Origin: Pseudomonas putida
GTDB taxonomy: Bacteria; Pseudomonadota; Gammaproteobacteria; Pseudomonadales; Pseudomonadaceae
Direction: 5' to 3'
Assembly: GCA_041071465.1 (NCBI GenBank)
Contig: CP163498.1
Location: 806,001 to 870,000 of the forward strand
DNA length: 64,000 nt
The position numbers and the translations under genes are program-made. The notes under the pieces were generated by a model. The model saw nothing but the letters and a program-made list of their open reading frames with translations. It was not told the DNA's origin and ran no database searches. Positions 35,661 to 41,933 of the stretch are shown here, piece after piece. The number at the start of each line of letters is the position of its first letter. Position 1 is the first letter of the stretch.

Positions 35661-36196
35661 ATGACAAGCTACGACCCAGCCCAGCAAGAAGCCATCCACA
35701 CCGCCCAGTGCGCGATTCCGAAGCGCGGACGAGGCCGTCCCACCAAGATCATCGTCAATCTTTTCCATGGATTCATCGGCCCACATACGTTCTGGGTCAG
35801 TATCCAACGTTCGCTATGGACATCCTTGAGGGCATCGCAAGGCTGGACTGGCATGACCGGGGCATCGGCGTAGGCGGTTCATCCAAGCCATTGTCCGTGA
35901 AGCGCCTTGTAGCCATTCTTGCGGAACTCGAAGTCGTCTCAGCGGCCACCGTAATGACCCAATACAGGCTTGGCCTTCGGCAGGCTCAACGCTATGTGAA
36001 AGCCATTGAGTTGGCGATGCCGTTCCTACTCAAAAGCCGACCCGATGGCCTGACCCACGAGATGCGTTATGGATTCCTCAAGGATTCGACACGGCCCAGT
36101 GAATGGGAAGACCAGTTGCAGCCGCCAAGCGCTGAAGACCTCGCGAAGCTGCACCACGACCTCCGGACACTGGGGGCGGAAGGCGGCTCTGATTAA
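35661..36196 (+). CDS. AT-hook/HTH protein of the element, possibly frameshifted
   Basis: The ATG at 35661 has a good TGAGGA site and reads MTSYDPAQQEAIHTAQCAIP followed by KRGRGRPTK, an AT-hook-like stretch, then is lost at 35873. The frame one base back reads through to 36196 as MDILEGIARLDWHDRGIGVG, then VMTQYRLGLRQAQRYVKAIE, which looks like a helix-turn-helix, ending LGAEGGSD. If one base is missing between about 35735 and 35815 the whole is a single protein of 178 residues. Otherwise the second part may start at ATG 35816, which has no ribosome site. Possible roles are a small terminase-like or replication/regulatory protein; neither can be shown. Confidence 0.5.
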
Positions 36197-36258
36197 ATGC
36201 CGCATACTATTAAAACCTCAACGACCGTCTTTGAGATCAGAGCATCGACCAGCCTCAG

Positions 36259-36297
36259 AGAGAGAGGGGGTAGTGATAATAATCACCCCTCCCTTTC
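36259..36297 (+). terminator. Hairpin after the HTH gene, possible terminator
   Basis: GTGAT-AATA-ATCAC extended by GGGG/CCCC-type pairs across a two-base bulge, followed by only TTT. It could end transcripts starting at promoter site 1 or fold as an mRNA leader for the next gene. Confidence 0.4.
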
Positions 36298-36331
36298 ATC
36301 CATCTCATAGAAATCATTAAGGAGACACAAC

Positions 36332-36655
36332 ATGACCATCTATCAAGCCACCGATGCGCTCACTGAAGACGACCTGATCACACTGTCTCGTGTCTTCCCC
36401 ACGCCTTCCCGTCCTCAATTGGTCATCGTTAAGAACCTACTCAACGACCGCAAAGCCAGCTACAGGACATACGAGAACGGAGTTGTCTCATTCGACATTG
36501 ACGCTCTGATCAAAGAGGTGTCCTTTCAAGGCTCTCCAAGGACGGCCTCAAGGGTCTCCGAACTGGTCTCGCTTGGGGTCAGTCTTCAGGCTCTCGCTAA
36601 GACGCCTTTGAGTATCCCAATGGCCGGAAATGACCCAATCAAGATCAGACTTTAA
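36332..36655 (+). CDS. Hypothetical element protein, 107 residues
   Basis: Starts MTIYQATDALTEDDLITLSR with a strong AAGGAG site. The C-terminal half contains GSPRTASRVSELVSLGVSLQ, possibly a helix-turn-helix or substrate loop, and ends IPMAGNDPIKIRL. No signal peptide, span or known motif. It lies between the two phage-type promoters and would be in the transcript from site 1. Function unknown. Confidence 0.6.
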   Translation: MTIYQATDALTEDDLITLSRVFPTPSRPQLVIVKNLLNDRKASYRTYENGVVSFDIDALIKEVSFQGSPRTASRVSELVSLGVSLQALAKTPLSIPMAGNDPIKIRL

Positions 36656-36677
36656 GATGCCCTGTCAAGGTGTCGTT

Positions 36678-36700
36678 TAAAACCCCTCACTATTGGGACA
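36678..36700 (+). promoter_or_regulatory. T7-like phage RNA-polymerase promoter, site 2
   Basis: TAAAACCC followed by CTCACTATTGGGACA. The core matches T7, T3 and gh-1 forms, and the initiating GGGA is that of strong T7 late promoters. It shares GTGTCGTT and the whole -17 to -1 part with site 1. It lies upstream of the coiled-coil and capsid-like genes, so it would be the late or structural promoter of the element. No host sigma-70 motif overlaps it. Confidence 0.75.
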
Positions 36701-36828
36701 GACCTTCAACCCAATAAAAGATTCTCTCCCTGCTACATCGACCGTCGCCACGGTTGTTCCTTTCAGATGCCCTCTCAGGCTGCCATGTCCTGATAGACCA
36801 GCATCACCAATAACCAAACCCAGAACCT

Positions 36829-36911
36829 TTTGATCGACCTTGAAGATGCCCACGAGGCTCCCTCCTTGGCCGTCTGGTCGTGCGCGTGTCTATGGCGCAA
36901 GGTCGATCAAA
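36829..36911. repeat. 14-bp perfect inverted repeat in the leader before the coiled-coil gene
   Basis: TTTGATCGACCTTG at 36829-36842 and its exact inverse CAAGGTCGATCAAA at 36898-36911, separated by 55 bp. It lies between promoter site 2 and the next start codon, so transcripts would fold into a long stem. It might be an RNA control element, a replication or packaging signal, or a protein site. Confidence 0.6.
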
Positions 36912-36937
36912 GGGTCGCCTATAGGAGATCCAAACCA

Positions 36938-37336
36938 ATGAACATCACCATCACCAAAGTCCTGAAGAACGAAGTAACTGTGTCGGGCCAGACCCTCAAT
37001 CGTGAGTATGTCGAGAACGTAATGCTGCCCTTGCTGATGGCCCAGTGTGGCCGGAACAACGGCGCTAAGTTCGGAGTGATCAAAGCCTTCGACGAAGCCG
37101 GTCTGTCCCTCAAGGCCATCTCTGAGGACGCCGTGACCTACTTCGAGACCAAGCGGGTACAGAAGGCAGAGCGTGAAAAGCTCCAACGAGAAGCCGATGA
37201 GCGCGCTGAGCGACTCCGTGAGCCAACCCCTCGCGAACTGGCCCAAGCGAAAGCCGATAAGGAGGAACGTGCAGCAGCCCATCGTGCGCACGCTCAGAAG
37301 ATCTTAGCGGCTCGCTCTCGCAACAACGGCTGGTAA
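36938..37336 (+). CDS. Coiled-coil element protein, possible scaffold
   Basis: A 132-residue protein starting MNITITKVLKNEVTVSGQTL, with an AGGAG site before the ATG. The first 70 residues look like a small mixed domain (REYVENVMLPLLMAQCGRNN), the rest is a long charged helix (KRVQKAEREKLQREADERAE) with basic end. It lies 54 bp before the capsid-like gene, where scaffolding proteins usually sit in phage genomes, and their charged helical nature is similar. That role is an inference from place and composition only. Confidence 0.5.
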   Translation: MNITITKVLKNEVTVSGQTLNREYVENVMLPLLMAQCGRNNGAKFGVIKAFDEAGLSLKAISEDAVTYFETKRVQKAEREKLQREADERAERLREPTPRELAQAKADKEERAAAHRAHAQKILAARSRNNGW

Positions 37337-37390
37337 CTCCAGACCCTGCCCGATCACTTCCCTACTAATCTATTCAGGAGACCCATTCCC

Positions 37391-38407
37391 ATGAAACCAA
37401 TCAATCAATTCGTAAAGCCGTCCACCTACACCACCGCCATCATCAACGATGGTAGTGAGCATCTGGGCGGGTCTATTCGCTTCAACACTGCCGATGTCCG
37501 TAGCGAGACCGAAGCGGCCACCGATCCGTCTGTCTATGTGCAGGCTCTCGTAGAGGCCGCTGAGGACTACTTGAACGGTGATGAGTGGCGTGAGGCTGCC
37601 ATGGAGGCGACTCCTTGCGAGTTCCGTCCTGCTGGCGCGGAGGCAACTGGTCAGCAGATCATCGCGATGGCCGACCGTACCGTCACCTTCGACCCTCGCA
37701 AGAACTGGGATAACCAGACCATCAGCAAAGGCGAAGTCCTGGCCGGGTCTGTGATCTTCACGGAGCCAACCGATACCGCTCTGGTCATCAGTCACCGTGC
37801 CACCATCCTTGATCACAACATTCAGGCGGGTTTCACTGAGGGCTCTTTGGCTCAGACCGCTGACAAGATCCTGCGTGACATCGAACTGAGCGCTGCGGGC
37901 AAGATCGCTGGCATCCTCTCGACTGCTCCGAGCACCGAAGTGTTTTCTGAGGCCAAGCCAACCGGCAAGCCTGTAGAGATCGCTGAGGACCTCATTGACC
38001 TCTTGACGACCCACATCAACCAGACCGTAGGCACCTCGCTGTCTGACTTTGTGGTCCTGCTGCCTGTGTCTCTGGTAGCGGTGCTTGAGCGTGCTGCTCA
38101 GCGTGCTGGCGTGGGTGACATTGAGGACCTCATTGGTGCCTCCGTGCAGCCTTACAGTGGCACTGATTACGGCCTGTTCCTGCTGCCGAAGCACTTCACA
38201 TCGCTGAGCTATCGCGAAGGCCGTGACGGCAACGTTTGGAAGATCGAAGCAACCCGCAACGGTGCCCATCAGGCATGGGACATTGAGATCATGACTGTCG
38301 TAGACATCGTGGCTAACGGCAAGGTCAAGGTGAAGCTGACTGCCGATGGTCTCCAGACCCAGACTGTCGCCTTCCCAATGATCACCAACATCAAGCTCAC
38401 TGCCTGA
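37391..38407 (+). CDS. Capsid-like (HK97-fold-type) protein of the element
   Basis: The largest structural candidate: 338 residues, MKPINQFVKPSTYTTAIIND, with an AGGAG site. The pattern resembles phage major capsid proteins: an N-terminal part of about 100 residues, a long helix (LRDIELSAAGKIAGIL), then FVVLLPVSLVAVLERAAQRA, DLIGASVQPYSGTDYGLFLL and a closing strand series with R-x-G-x-x-W-x-I (EGRDGNVWKIEATRNG), and WDIEIMTVVDIVANGKVKVK. No transmembrane segments. If correct, the element makes or modifies its own shell. I know no exact match, and a structure prediction would settle it. Confidence 0.45.
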   Translation: MKPINQFVKPSTYTTAIINDGSEHLGGSIRFNTADVRSETEAATDPSVYVQALVEAAEDYLNGDEWREAAMEATPCEFRPAGAEATGQQIIAMADRTVTFDPRKNWDNQTISKGEVLAGSVIFTEPTDTALVISHRATILDHNIQAGFTEGSLAQTADKILRDIELSAAGKIAGILSTAPSTEVFSEAKPTGKPVEIAEDLIDLLTTHINQTVGTSLSDFVVLLPVSLVAVLERAAQRAGVGDIEDLIGASVQPYSGTDYGLFLLPKHFTSLSYREGRDGNVWKIEATRNGAHQAWDIEIMTVVDIVANGKVKVKLTADGLQTQTVAFPMITNIKLTA

Positions 38408-38694
38408 TCGTTTGATCTATGAGAGCCCCGTAAGGCCGATCCAAGAGGGACCGGCAGGGGCACTATCAGACGATGTGCAGATTTGCATATCGCTCCACCT
38501 TCCCGAAATTTCGTGAAGCTTCTCCTTAAAGAGGACGCCCCAAATCTGGGGAGACCTATTCGCCCGTCGCTGGGCATCACCCAATCCAGTCTTTCTGATA
38601 GTGCCTTTCATGCCACGCCGGGTCCCTTTGTCGGGGTCTGGATGCTCGGCTGTGGGTGCGACCTGAAGGGCACTACCAAAAGGAAATCGACACT
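38408..38694. other. Noncoding interval with hairpins, inside the element
   Basis: 287 bp without a convincing gene. Near 38425-38463 GCCCC...GGGGC and GCCG...CGGC nest into a two-part hairpin just after the capsid-like gene, but no T-run follows. CCCC-AAATCT-GGGG forms a second small hairpin near 38540. A 71-codon frame here begins with TTG, lacks a ribosome site and is not believed. The interval could hold a packaging or control signal. Confidence 0.4.
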
Positions 38695-39159
38695 ATGAAC
38701 ATGATCAACAGCACCGCAACCATCTTCGAGAAAATCTCCAAGACTGGAGCGGTCTCCCCAACGACCCTCAACGGCTTACCCGGTATGTCGTCCTTGGAGA
38801 TCGCGGAGATCACCGGGAAGAACCACAAGCACGTCCTTCGGGACATCCGAAAGATGCTCAACGAGATCGGCCCAGATTTGGACCAATGTCAGTATGTCGA
38901 GACCAAGGCACCAGATGGCTATGGTCGTTTCCAGCCGCTGACCATCCTCGACAAGGAGCTGACCTTTACGCTGCTCTCCCGGTATTCCTTCAAGCTGTCC
39001 AATATGATCGTCAAGCGCTGGCTTGAACTGGAAGGCTCAGGCTTTGAACGTGTGTCGGTACAGGCCGCTGTGGTCCACCTGATCGAGCGTGAGAAGGACA
39101 ACTATCGAATCGCAATGAGGGACATCAGGACCGCTGCAAGGCGTCTCAAGGCCCGCTGA
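38695..39159 (+). CDS. Rha-family phage regulatory protein
   Basis: A 154-residue protein starting MNMINSTATIFEKISK. The Rha domain is clear: GMSSLEIAEITGKNHKHVLRD followed by IRKMLNEIG (DNA-binding helices) and the second half LTILDKELTFTLLSRYSFKL and VKRWLELEG, as in Rha proteins of P22- and phi80-like phages. These affect phage growth when the host lacks integration host factor and probably act as transcription regulators. AAGGA lies 12 bases before the ATG. It probably controls the satellite or its helper; a direct target is not visible. Confidence 0.85.
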   Translation: MNMINSTATIFEKISKTGAVSPTTLNGLPGMSSLEIAEITGKNHKHVLRDIRKMLNEIGPDLDQCQYVETKAPDGYGRFQPLTILDKELTFTLLSRYSFKLSNMIVKRWLELEGSGFERVSVQAAVVHLIEREKDNYRIAMRDIRTAARRLKAR

Positions 39160-39238
39160 GGCCGTTGATTGATACTTCCTCAAACGAAGCGTGACGGGCT
39201 ATGCTCAATAGCTAAGTTGCCCACAAAAAGGTCCCGCG

Positions 39239-39457
39239 ATGAGTGTCACACTGTGCTACACCTACAAGGGCAAACGGGTAGTCACTAAGGTGCCTGTCGA
39301 GTCTCTGACACCACATGCGGCGCTATGCTATGCCTTGCTTCAATCAGGCGCTTCTAATGACCAATCCCAAGGGAGCTGGCCGCATTCATATGAGCGCCTC
39401 CTTGAGGTAGCCCTGCAACACGAACTCACAGACGTTCGCTTTCACAAGTCACTCTAA
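39239..39457 (+). CDS. Small hypothetical element protein, 72 residues
   Basis: Starts MSVTLCYTYKGKRVVTKVPV, with AAGG before the ATG, and ends DVRFHKSL. It looks soluble, with a beta-rich first half and a helical second half (YERLLEVALQHELTD). No recognised motif. It lies between rha and a tiny membrane peptide with a stronger ribosome site. Function unknown. Confidence 0.5.
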   Translation: MSVTLCYTYKGKRVVTKVPVESLTPHAALCYALLQSGASNDQSQGSWPHSYERLLEVALQHELTDVRFHKSL

Positions 39458-39475
39458 TCCCTCAAGGAGAACCCC

Positions 39476-39556
39476 ATGGACCACCTACAGGCCCTCTACT
39501 GGGTCTGTCTGGTTGTCCGGCTGGTCTTCTGGCTGTGGGCGCACAGGCCACCGTAA
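39476..39556 (+). CDS. 26-residue membrane peptide
   Basis: MDHLQALYWVCLVVRLVFWL, ending WAHRPP, a single hydrophobic segment rich in W, L and V, interrupted by two arginines. The AAGGAG ribosome site with 6-base spacing is among the best in the element, and the frame begins right after the previous gene. A holin-like, toxin-like or regulatory peptide is possible. It is too short to be sure it is translated. Confidence 0.45.
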   Translation: MDHLQALYWVCLVVRLVFWLWAHRPP

Positions 39557-39704
39557 AGACTTTTCGCGTTTTGCCACAAAAATCTGAGAGACCACCTCAT
39601 TCATACTGCCCGCCAAGGTTCCCCGTGTGCCCTCGCGCAGGTCCGCACAGGCGATAAGGACCCCAGAATGGGAGACTCAAAGGTCACCTCAGAGGCTCGC
39701 CAAC

Positions 39705-39735
39705 TGTCACCAACGCTGTCACCATGTTGTCACCA
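39705..39735 (+). repeat. Right triplet of TGTCACCA, candidate integrase arm sites
   Basis: The octamer occurs at 39705, 39717 and 39728 (spacing 12 and 11 bp), mirroring the left triplet in spacing but in the same direction. It lies about 60 bp inside the right att repeat. The 280-bp stretch from 39557 to here has no gene. Confidence 0.65.
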
Positions 39736-39795
39736 GAAACCCTTGAGGTCCGCTATGAAGCCCGCTACGCTTGGCCTGCCGCCAGCCCCCTCACA

Positions 39796-39838
39796 GTTCT
39801 GGGCCAACCCTGAAAACTTCGGCAAGTACTGGTGGTGA
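39796..39838 (+). repeat. Right attachment repeat (att site)
   Basis: Starts GTTCTGGGCCAACCC and ends AAGTACTGGTGGTGA. It is the displaced native 3' end of the gene at 33013; the following ATGATG starts the next chromosomal gene, which explains the tight join. Differences from the left copy are silent or nearly so in the encoded peptide (N for M at one place). Confidence 0.8.
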
Positions 39839-39840
39839 TG

Positions 39841-40316
39841 ATGAGTGTCTCGGTCTGCCCTTGTGGCAGTGGCAACCTGCTTGACGCCTGCTGCGGGCAT
39901 TACCATGCCGGCACCCGGCACCGGATGCCCAGGCACTGATGCGCTCACGCTACAGTGCCTACGTGCTGGGCCTGGTCGACTACTTGGTGGCCACGACCCT
40001 GCCGGCCCAGCAGGCCGACCTGGACCGCGCCGCCATGGCAGCCTGGAGCGCCCAAAGCACCTGGCTGGGCCTGGAGGTAGAGAGCGCCGAAGTGCTGGGC
40101 GGCCAGCCGGAACACGGCTTTGTCACCTTCACCGCACGCTGGCACGACCAGGACGGCGATCACCAGCACCGCGAGCGTTCGGCGTTCGTACAGCATGCCG
40201 GGCGCTGGTACTTCATCGACCCCACGGTCGGGCTGAAGGCCGGGCGCAACGACCCCTGCCCCTGCGCCAGCGGGCAGAAGTTCAAGAAGTGCTGCGCCAG
40301 TTACGTGGGGAGCTGA
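39841..40316 (+). pseudogene. YchJ-family SEC-C protein, frameshifted
   Basis: With one C restored near 39915 this is a normal 158-residue YchJ/UPF0225 protein: SEC-C zinc motif at the N-terminus ([20 protein letters not shown]), the linker [20 protein letters not shown], a cystatin-like core, and a second SEC-C motif at the C-terminus ([16 protein letters not shown]). As given, the frame stops after HRMPRH at 39939. The second half is intact from the ATG at 39939. It was directly downstream of the methyltransferase-like gene before the element inserted. A sequence error is more likely than a real loss. Confidence 0.8.
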
Positions 40317-40318
40317 AC

Positions 40319-40795
40319 ATGATCGACCGCGCCCGTCTGCTGTTGCTCGGTACGCTGATGGCATTGCTGACGGGCTGCGCCAGTTGGGGTGGCGACGACT
40401 GGCGCGAACCCGAAGTGCACCTGGTCGAGGTCGAAACGGTCAAGGCCAGGCTGCTGGAGCAGGAGTTCGTGTTGCACCTGCGGGTCGACAACCCCAATGA
40501 CAGCCGCCTGTTCATCCGCAACCTGTCGTATGCCGTTCGCCTCAACGACCTGCTGCTGGTGCAGGATGAAACCAGCGTATGGCGCAGCGTGGGCGGGCAC
40601 GCCCAGCGCACCTTCAAGATCACCGCGCGAACCAACCTGTGGCAGCACCTCAAGCCACTGGCCAAGCTGCTACGCAGCAAGCAGCCGCTGCATTACACCC
40701 TGCAGGGCGAACTGGCGACCGGGCTGCTCATCCATCGAGACCTGCACTTATCGCGCAGTGGTGAGATAATCCCCGGCGATCACATCCCGGAGTAA
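40319..40795 (+). CDS. LEA14-type (WHy domain) lipoprotein
   Basis: A 158-residue lipoprotein: signal [20 protein letters not shown] (lipobox LTGC), then the WHy/LEA_2 fold ([20 protein letters not shown], then [20 protein letters not shown]), with the conserved N-P-N motif. WHy proteins protect against drought or cold stress in plants and bacteria; in Pseudomonas the role is unknown. It follows the YchJ gene by 2 bp and is translated in the same direction, so they form an operon with the SEC-C gene after it. Confidence 0.82.
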   Translation: MIDRARLLLLGTLMALLTGCASWGGDDWREPEVHLVEVETVKARLLEQEFVLHLRVDNPNDSRLFIRNLSYAVRLNDLLLVQDETSVWRSVGGHAQRTFKITARTNLWQHLKPLAKLLRSKQPLHYTLQGELATGLLIHRDLHLSRSGEIIPGDHIPE

Positions 40796-40802
40796 CCCTG
40801 CA

Positions 40803-41000
40803 ATGTCCCAACAACCCCACGTTCATGGCCCTGACTGCAACCACGACCATGATCACCACCACGATCACGGCCATGTGCACGGCCCGCACTGCAACCACGG
40901 CCACCAGGAGCCGGTACGCAACGCCCTGAAGGACGTTGGCCGTAACGACCCCTGCCCGTGCGGCAGCGAAAAGAAGTTCAAGAAGTGCCACGGCGCCTGA
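40803..41000 (+). CDS. His-rich SEC-C zinc protein
   Basis: A 65-residue protein: a histidine-rich first half ([22 protein letters not shown]) that should bind several metal ions, then an SEC-C motif ([19 protein letters not shown]) of the SecA C-terminal zinc type. This motif binds Zn2+ and may contact ribosome or SecB partners. The histidine part suggests metal storage or transfer. It starts 7 bp after the LEA14-type gene. Confidence 0.82.
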   Translation: MSQQPHVHGPDCNHDHDHHHDHGHVHGPHCNHGHQEPVRNALKDVGRNDPCPCGSEKKFKKCHGA

Positions 41001-41030
41001 TCTGACCTGCCCCCTGCTGTGGGCTTGTGC

Positions 41031-41933
41031 CTACGCGGCTTTGCGTCGGTTCGTCCCCAGCAGGTCCTGGTACCACAGGCCGGCGTCATAGGCGATGGTC
41101 ACCAAGGTGGTTGCGGCATAGCGCGGGTGCTGGGCCATACGTTGGGCGACCGCAAGGCAGGCTGCGGCGGTATTGCCGACGAAAATGCCACTTTGCATGT
41201 AGAACCAGCGCTGCGCGGCCAGCATTTCGGCATGTTGCACCTGAGCCCGTTCGTCCACCAGCGACCAGTCCATGAACGGCGGGCAAACGCCCACCGCCAT
41301 GCCTTCAAAGCGATGATCGGCGAACACCCCAGCCCGCGAGTCACAGCCGCTGGGGTCGACCAGCACCGTCGACACCTCGAAGCCATGGTCCTTCAGCCCC
41401 AGGGTAATACCCGTGAAGCTGGCGCCAGTGCCTGCGCAGCCGACAAACAGGATCTCCCGCCCGGCCCCGGCATTGGTCAGTTGCACGGCCAGCTCGCTGG
41501 CTGTCTGGTAGCGATGCGCCTCGACACCCACCGGGTTGTTGAATTGATCGGTATAAAAGTATGACTTGCCCAGCGCGGCCTGGTTTTCCAGGTGATGCAT
41601 CACCACATCCTTGGGTGTGGCACCGGCCATCAGCATTTCCTTGCCAATCAGCCGTGCACCGAAGCACTCCAGCAGGTCCCGCTTGGTCTGGCTGAAACTC
41701 AACCCGACTGCCAGCTCAACGGCGACTTGGTGCTTGTGGCAAGCCGCCAGCAAGCCAAAACCGAAACTGCCGCCGGTTTTTTCGATGACGGTTGTCACAC
41801 CGGGAATGATATTGCCATTGCGCACGGCATGCTCGACGATGCGCCGGGCCGCACGGTATTTGTGGCTACCGCCCGGGTTGTTCATTTCCAACTTGGTGTA
41901 GATGCGTTCGCTGACACTGATGAGCTCGCTCAT
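41031..41933 (-). CDS. PLP-dependent cysteine-synthase-like enzyme
   Basis: A 300-residue fold-type II PLP enzyme. The PLP lysine is K25 in NNPGGSHKYRAA, the asparagine loop is EKTGGSFGFG, and the phosphate loop is GCAGTGASFTG. Similarity to cysteine and cystathionine beta-synthases suggests a beta-replacement on O-acetylserine or a related amino acid. It is the last gene of the four-gene operon 44635-41031 (minus strand), overlaps the exporter gene by 4 bp, and the first gene of the operon makes the likely substrate. The nucleophile, and so the product, is not known. Confidence 0.8.
   Translation of the reverse strand: MSELISVSERIYTKLEMNNPGGSHKYRAARRIVEHAVRNGNIIPGVTTVIEKTGGSFGFGLLAACHKHQVAVELAVGLSFSQTKRDLLECFGARLIGKEMLMAGATPKDVVMHHLENQAALGKSYFYTDQFNNPVGVEAHRYQTASELAVQLTNAGAGREILFVGCAGTGASFTGITLGLKDHGFEVSTVLVDPSGCDSRAGVFADHRFEGMAVGVCPPFMDWSLVDERAQVQHAEMLAAQRWFYMQSGIFVGNTAAACLAVAQRMAQHPRYAATTLVTIAYDAGLWYQDLLGTNRRKAA

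Larger units (their letters stand above)
33465..39838 (+). mobile_element. Integrated phage-satellite-like element, about 6.4 kb
   Basis: Bounded by imperfect 43-bp direct repeats, with a tyrosine integrase at the left end pointing inward, TGTCACCA triplets near each end, phage-type genes (Rha, capsid-like), a HEPN-like cargo gene, and two sites resembling T7-class phage RNA-polymerase promoters. Base composition is visibly lower in GC than the flanking chromosome, and codons such as AGG, CTC and GGG are common. All genes read rightward. There are no portal, terminase, tail, lysis or polymerase genes that I can recognise, so it cannot be a complete phage. The reading as a satellite of a T7-like helper is inference. 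Confidence 0.75.

Noticed and set aside
36830-36937. Upstream extension of the coiled-coil gene
   Set aside because: It would begin with a weak codon inside the inverted repeat; the ATG at 36938 has a clear AGGAG site.
38483-38698. 71-codon frame between the capsid-like gene and rha
   Set aside because: It begins with TTG, has no ribosome site and no sensible composition.
33571-39735. TGTCACCA repeats as a CRISPR array
   Set aside because: The repeats are only 8 bp, spaced 11-12 bp and split between the two ends; this is the layout of integrase arm sites.
33465-39838. Complete temperate prophage
   Set aside because: Only about 6.4 kb and no portal, terminase, tail or lysis genes.
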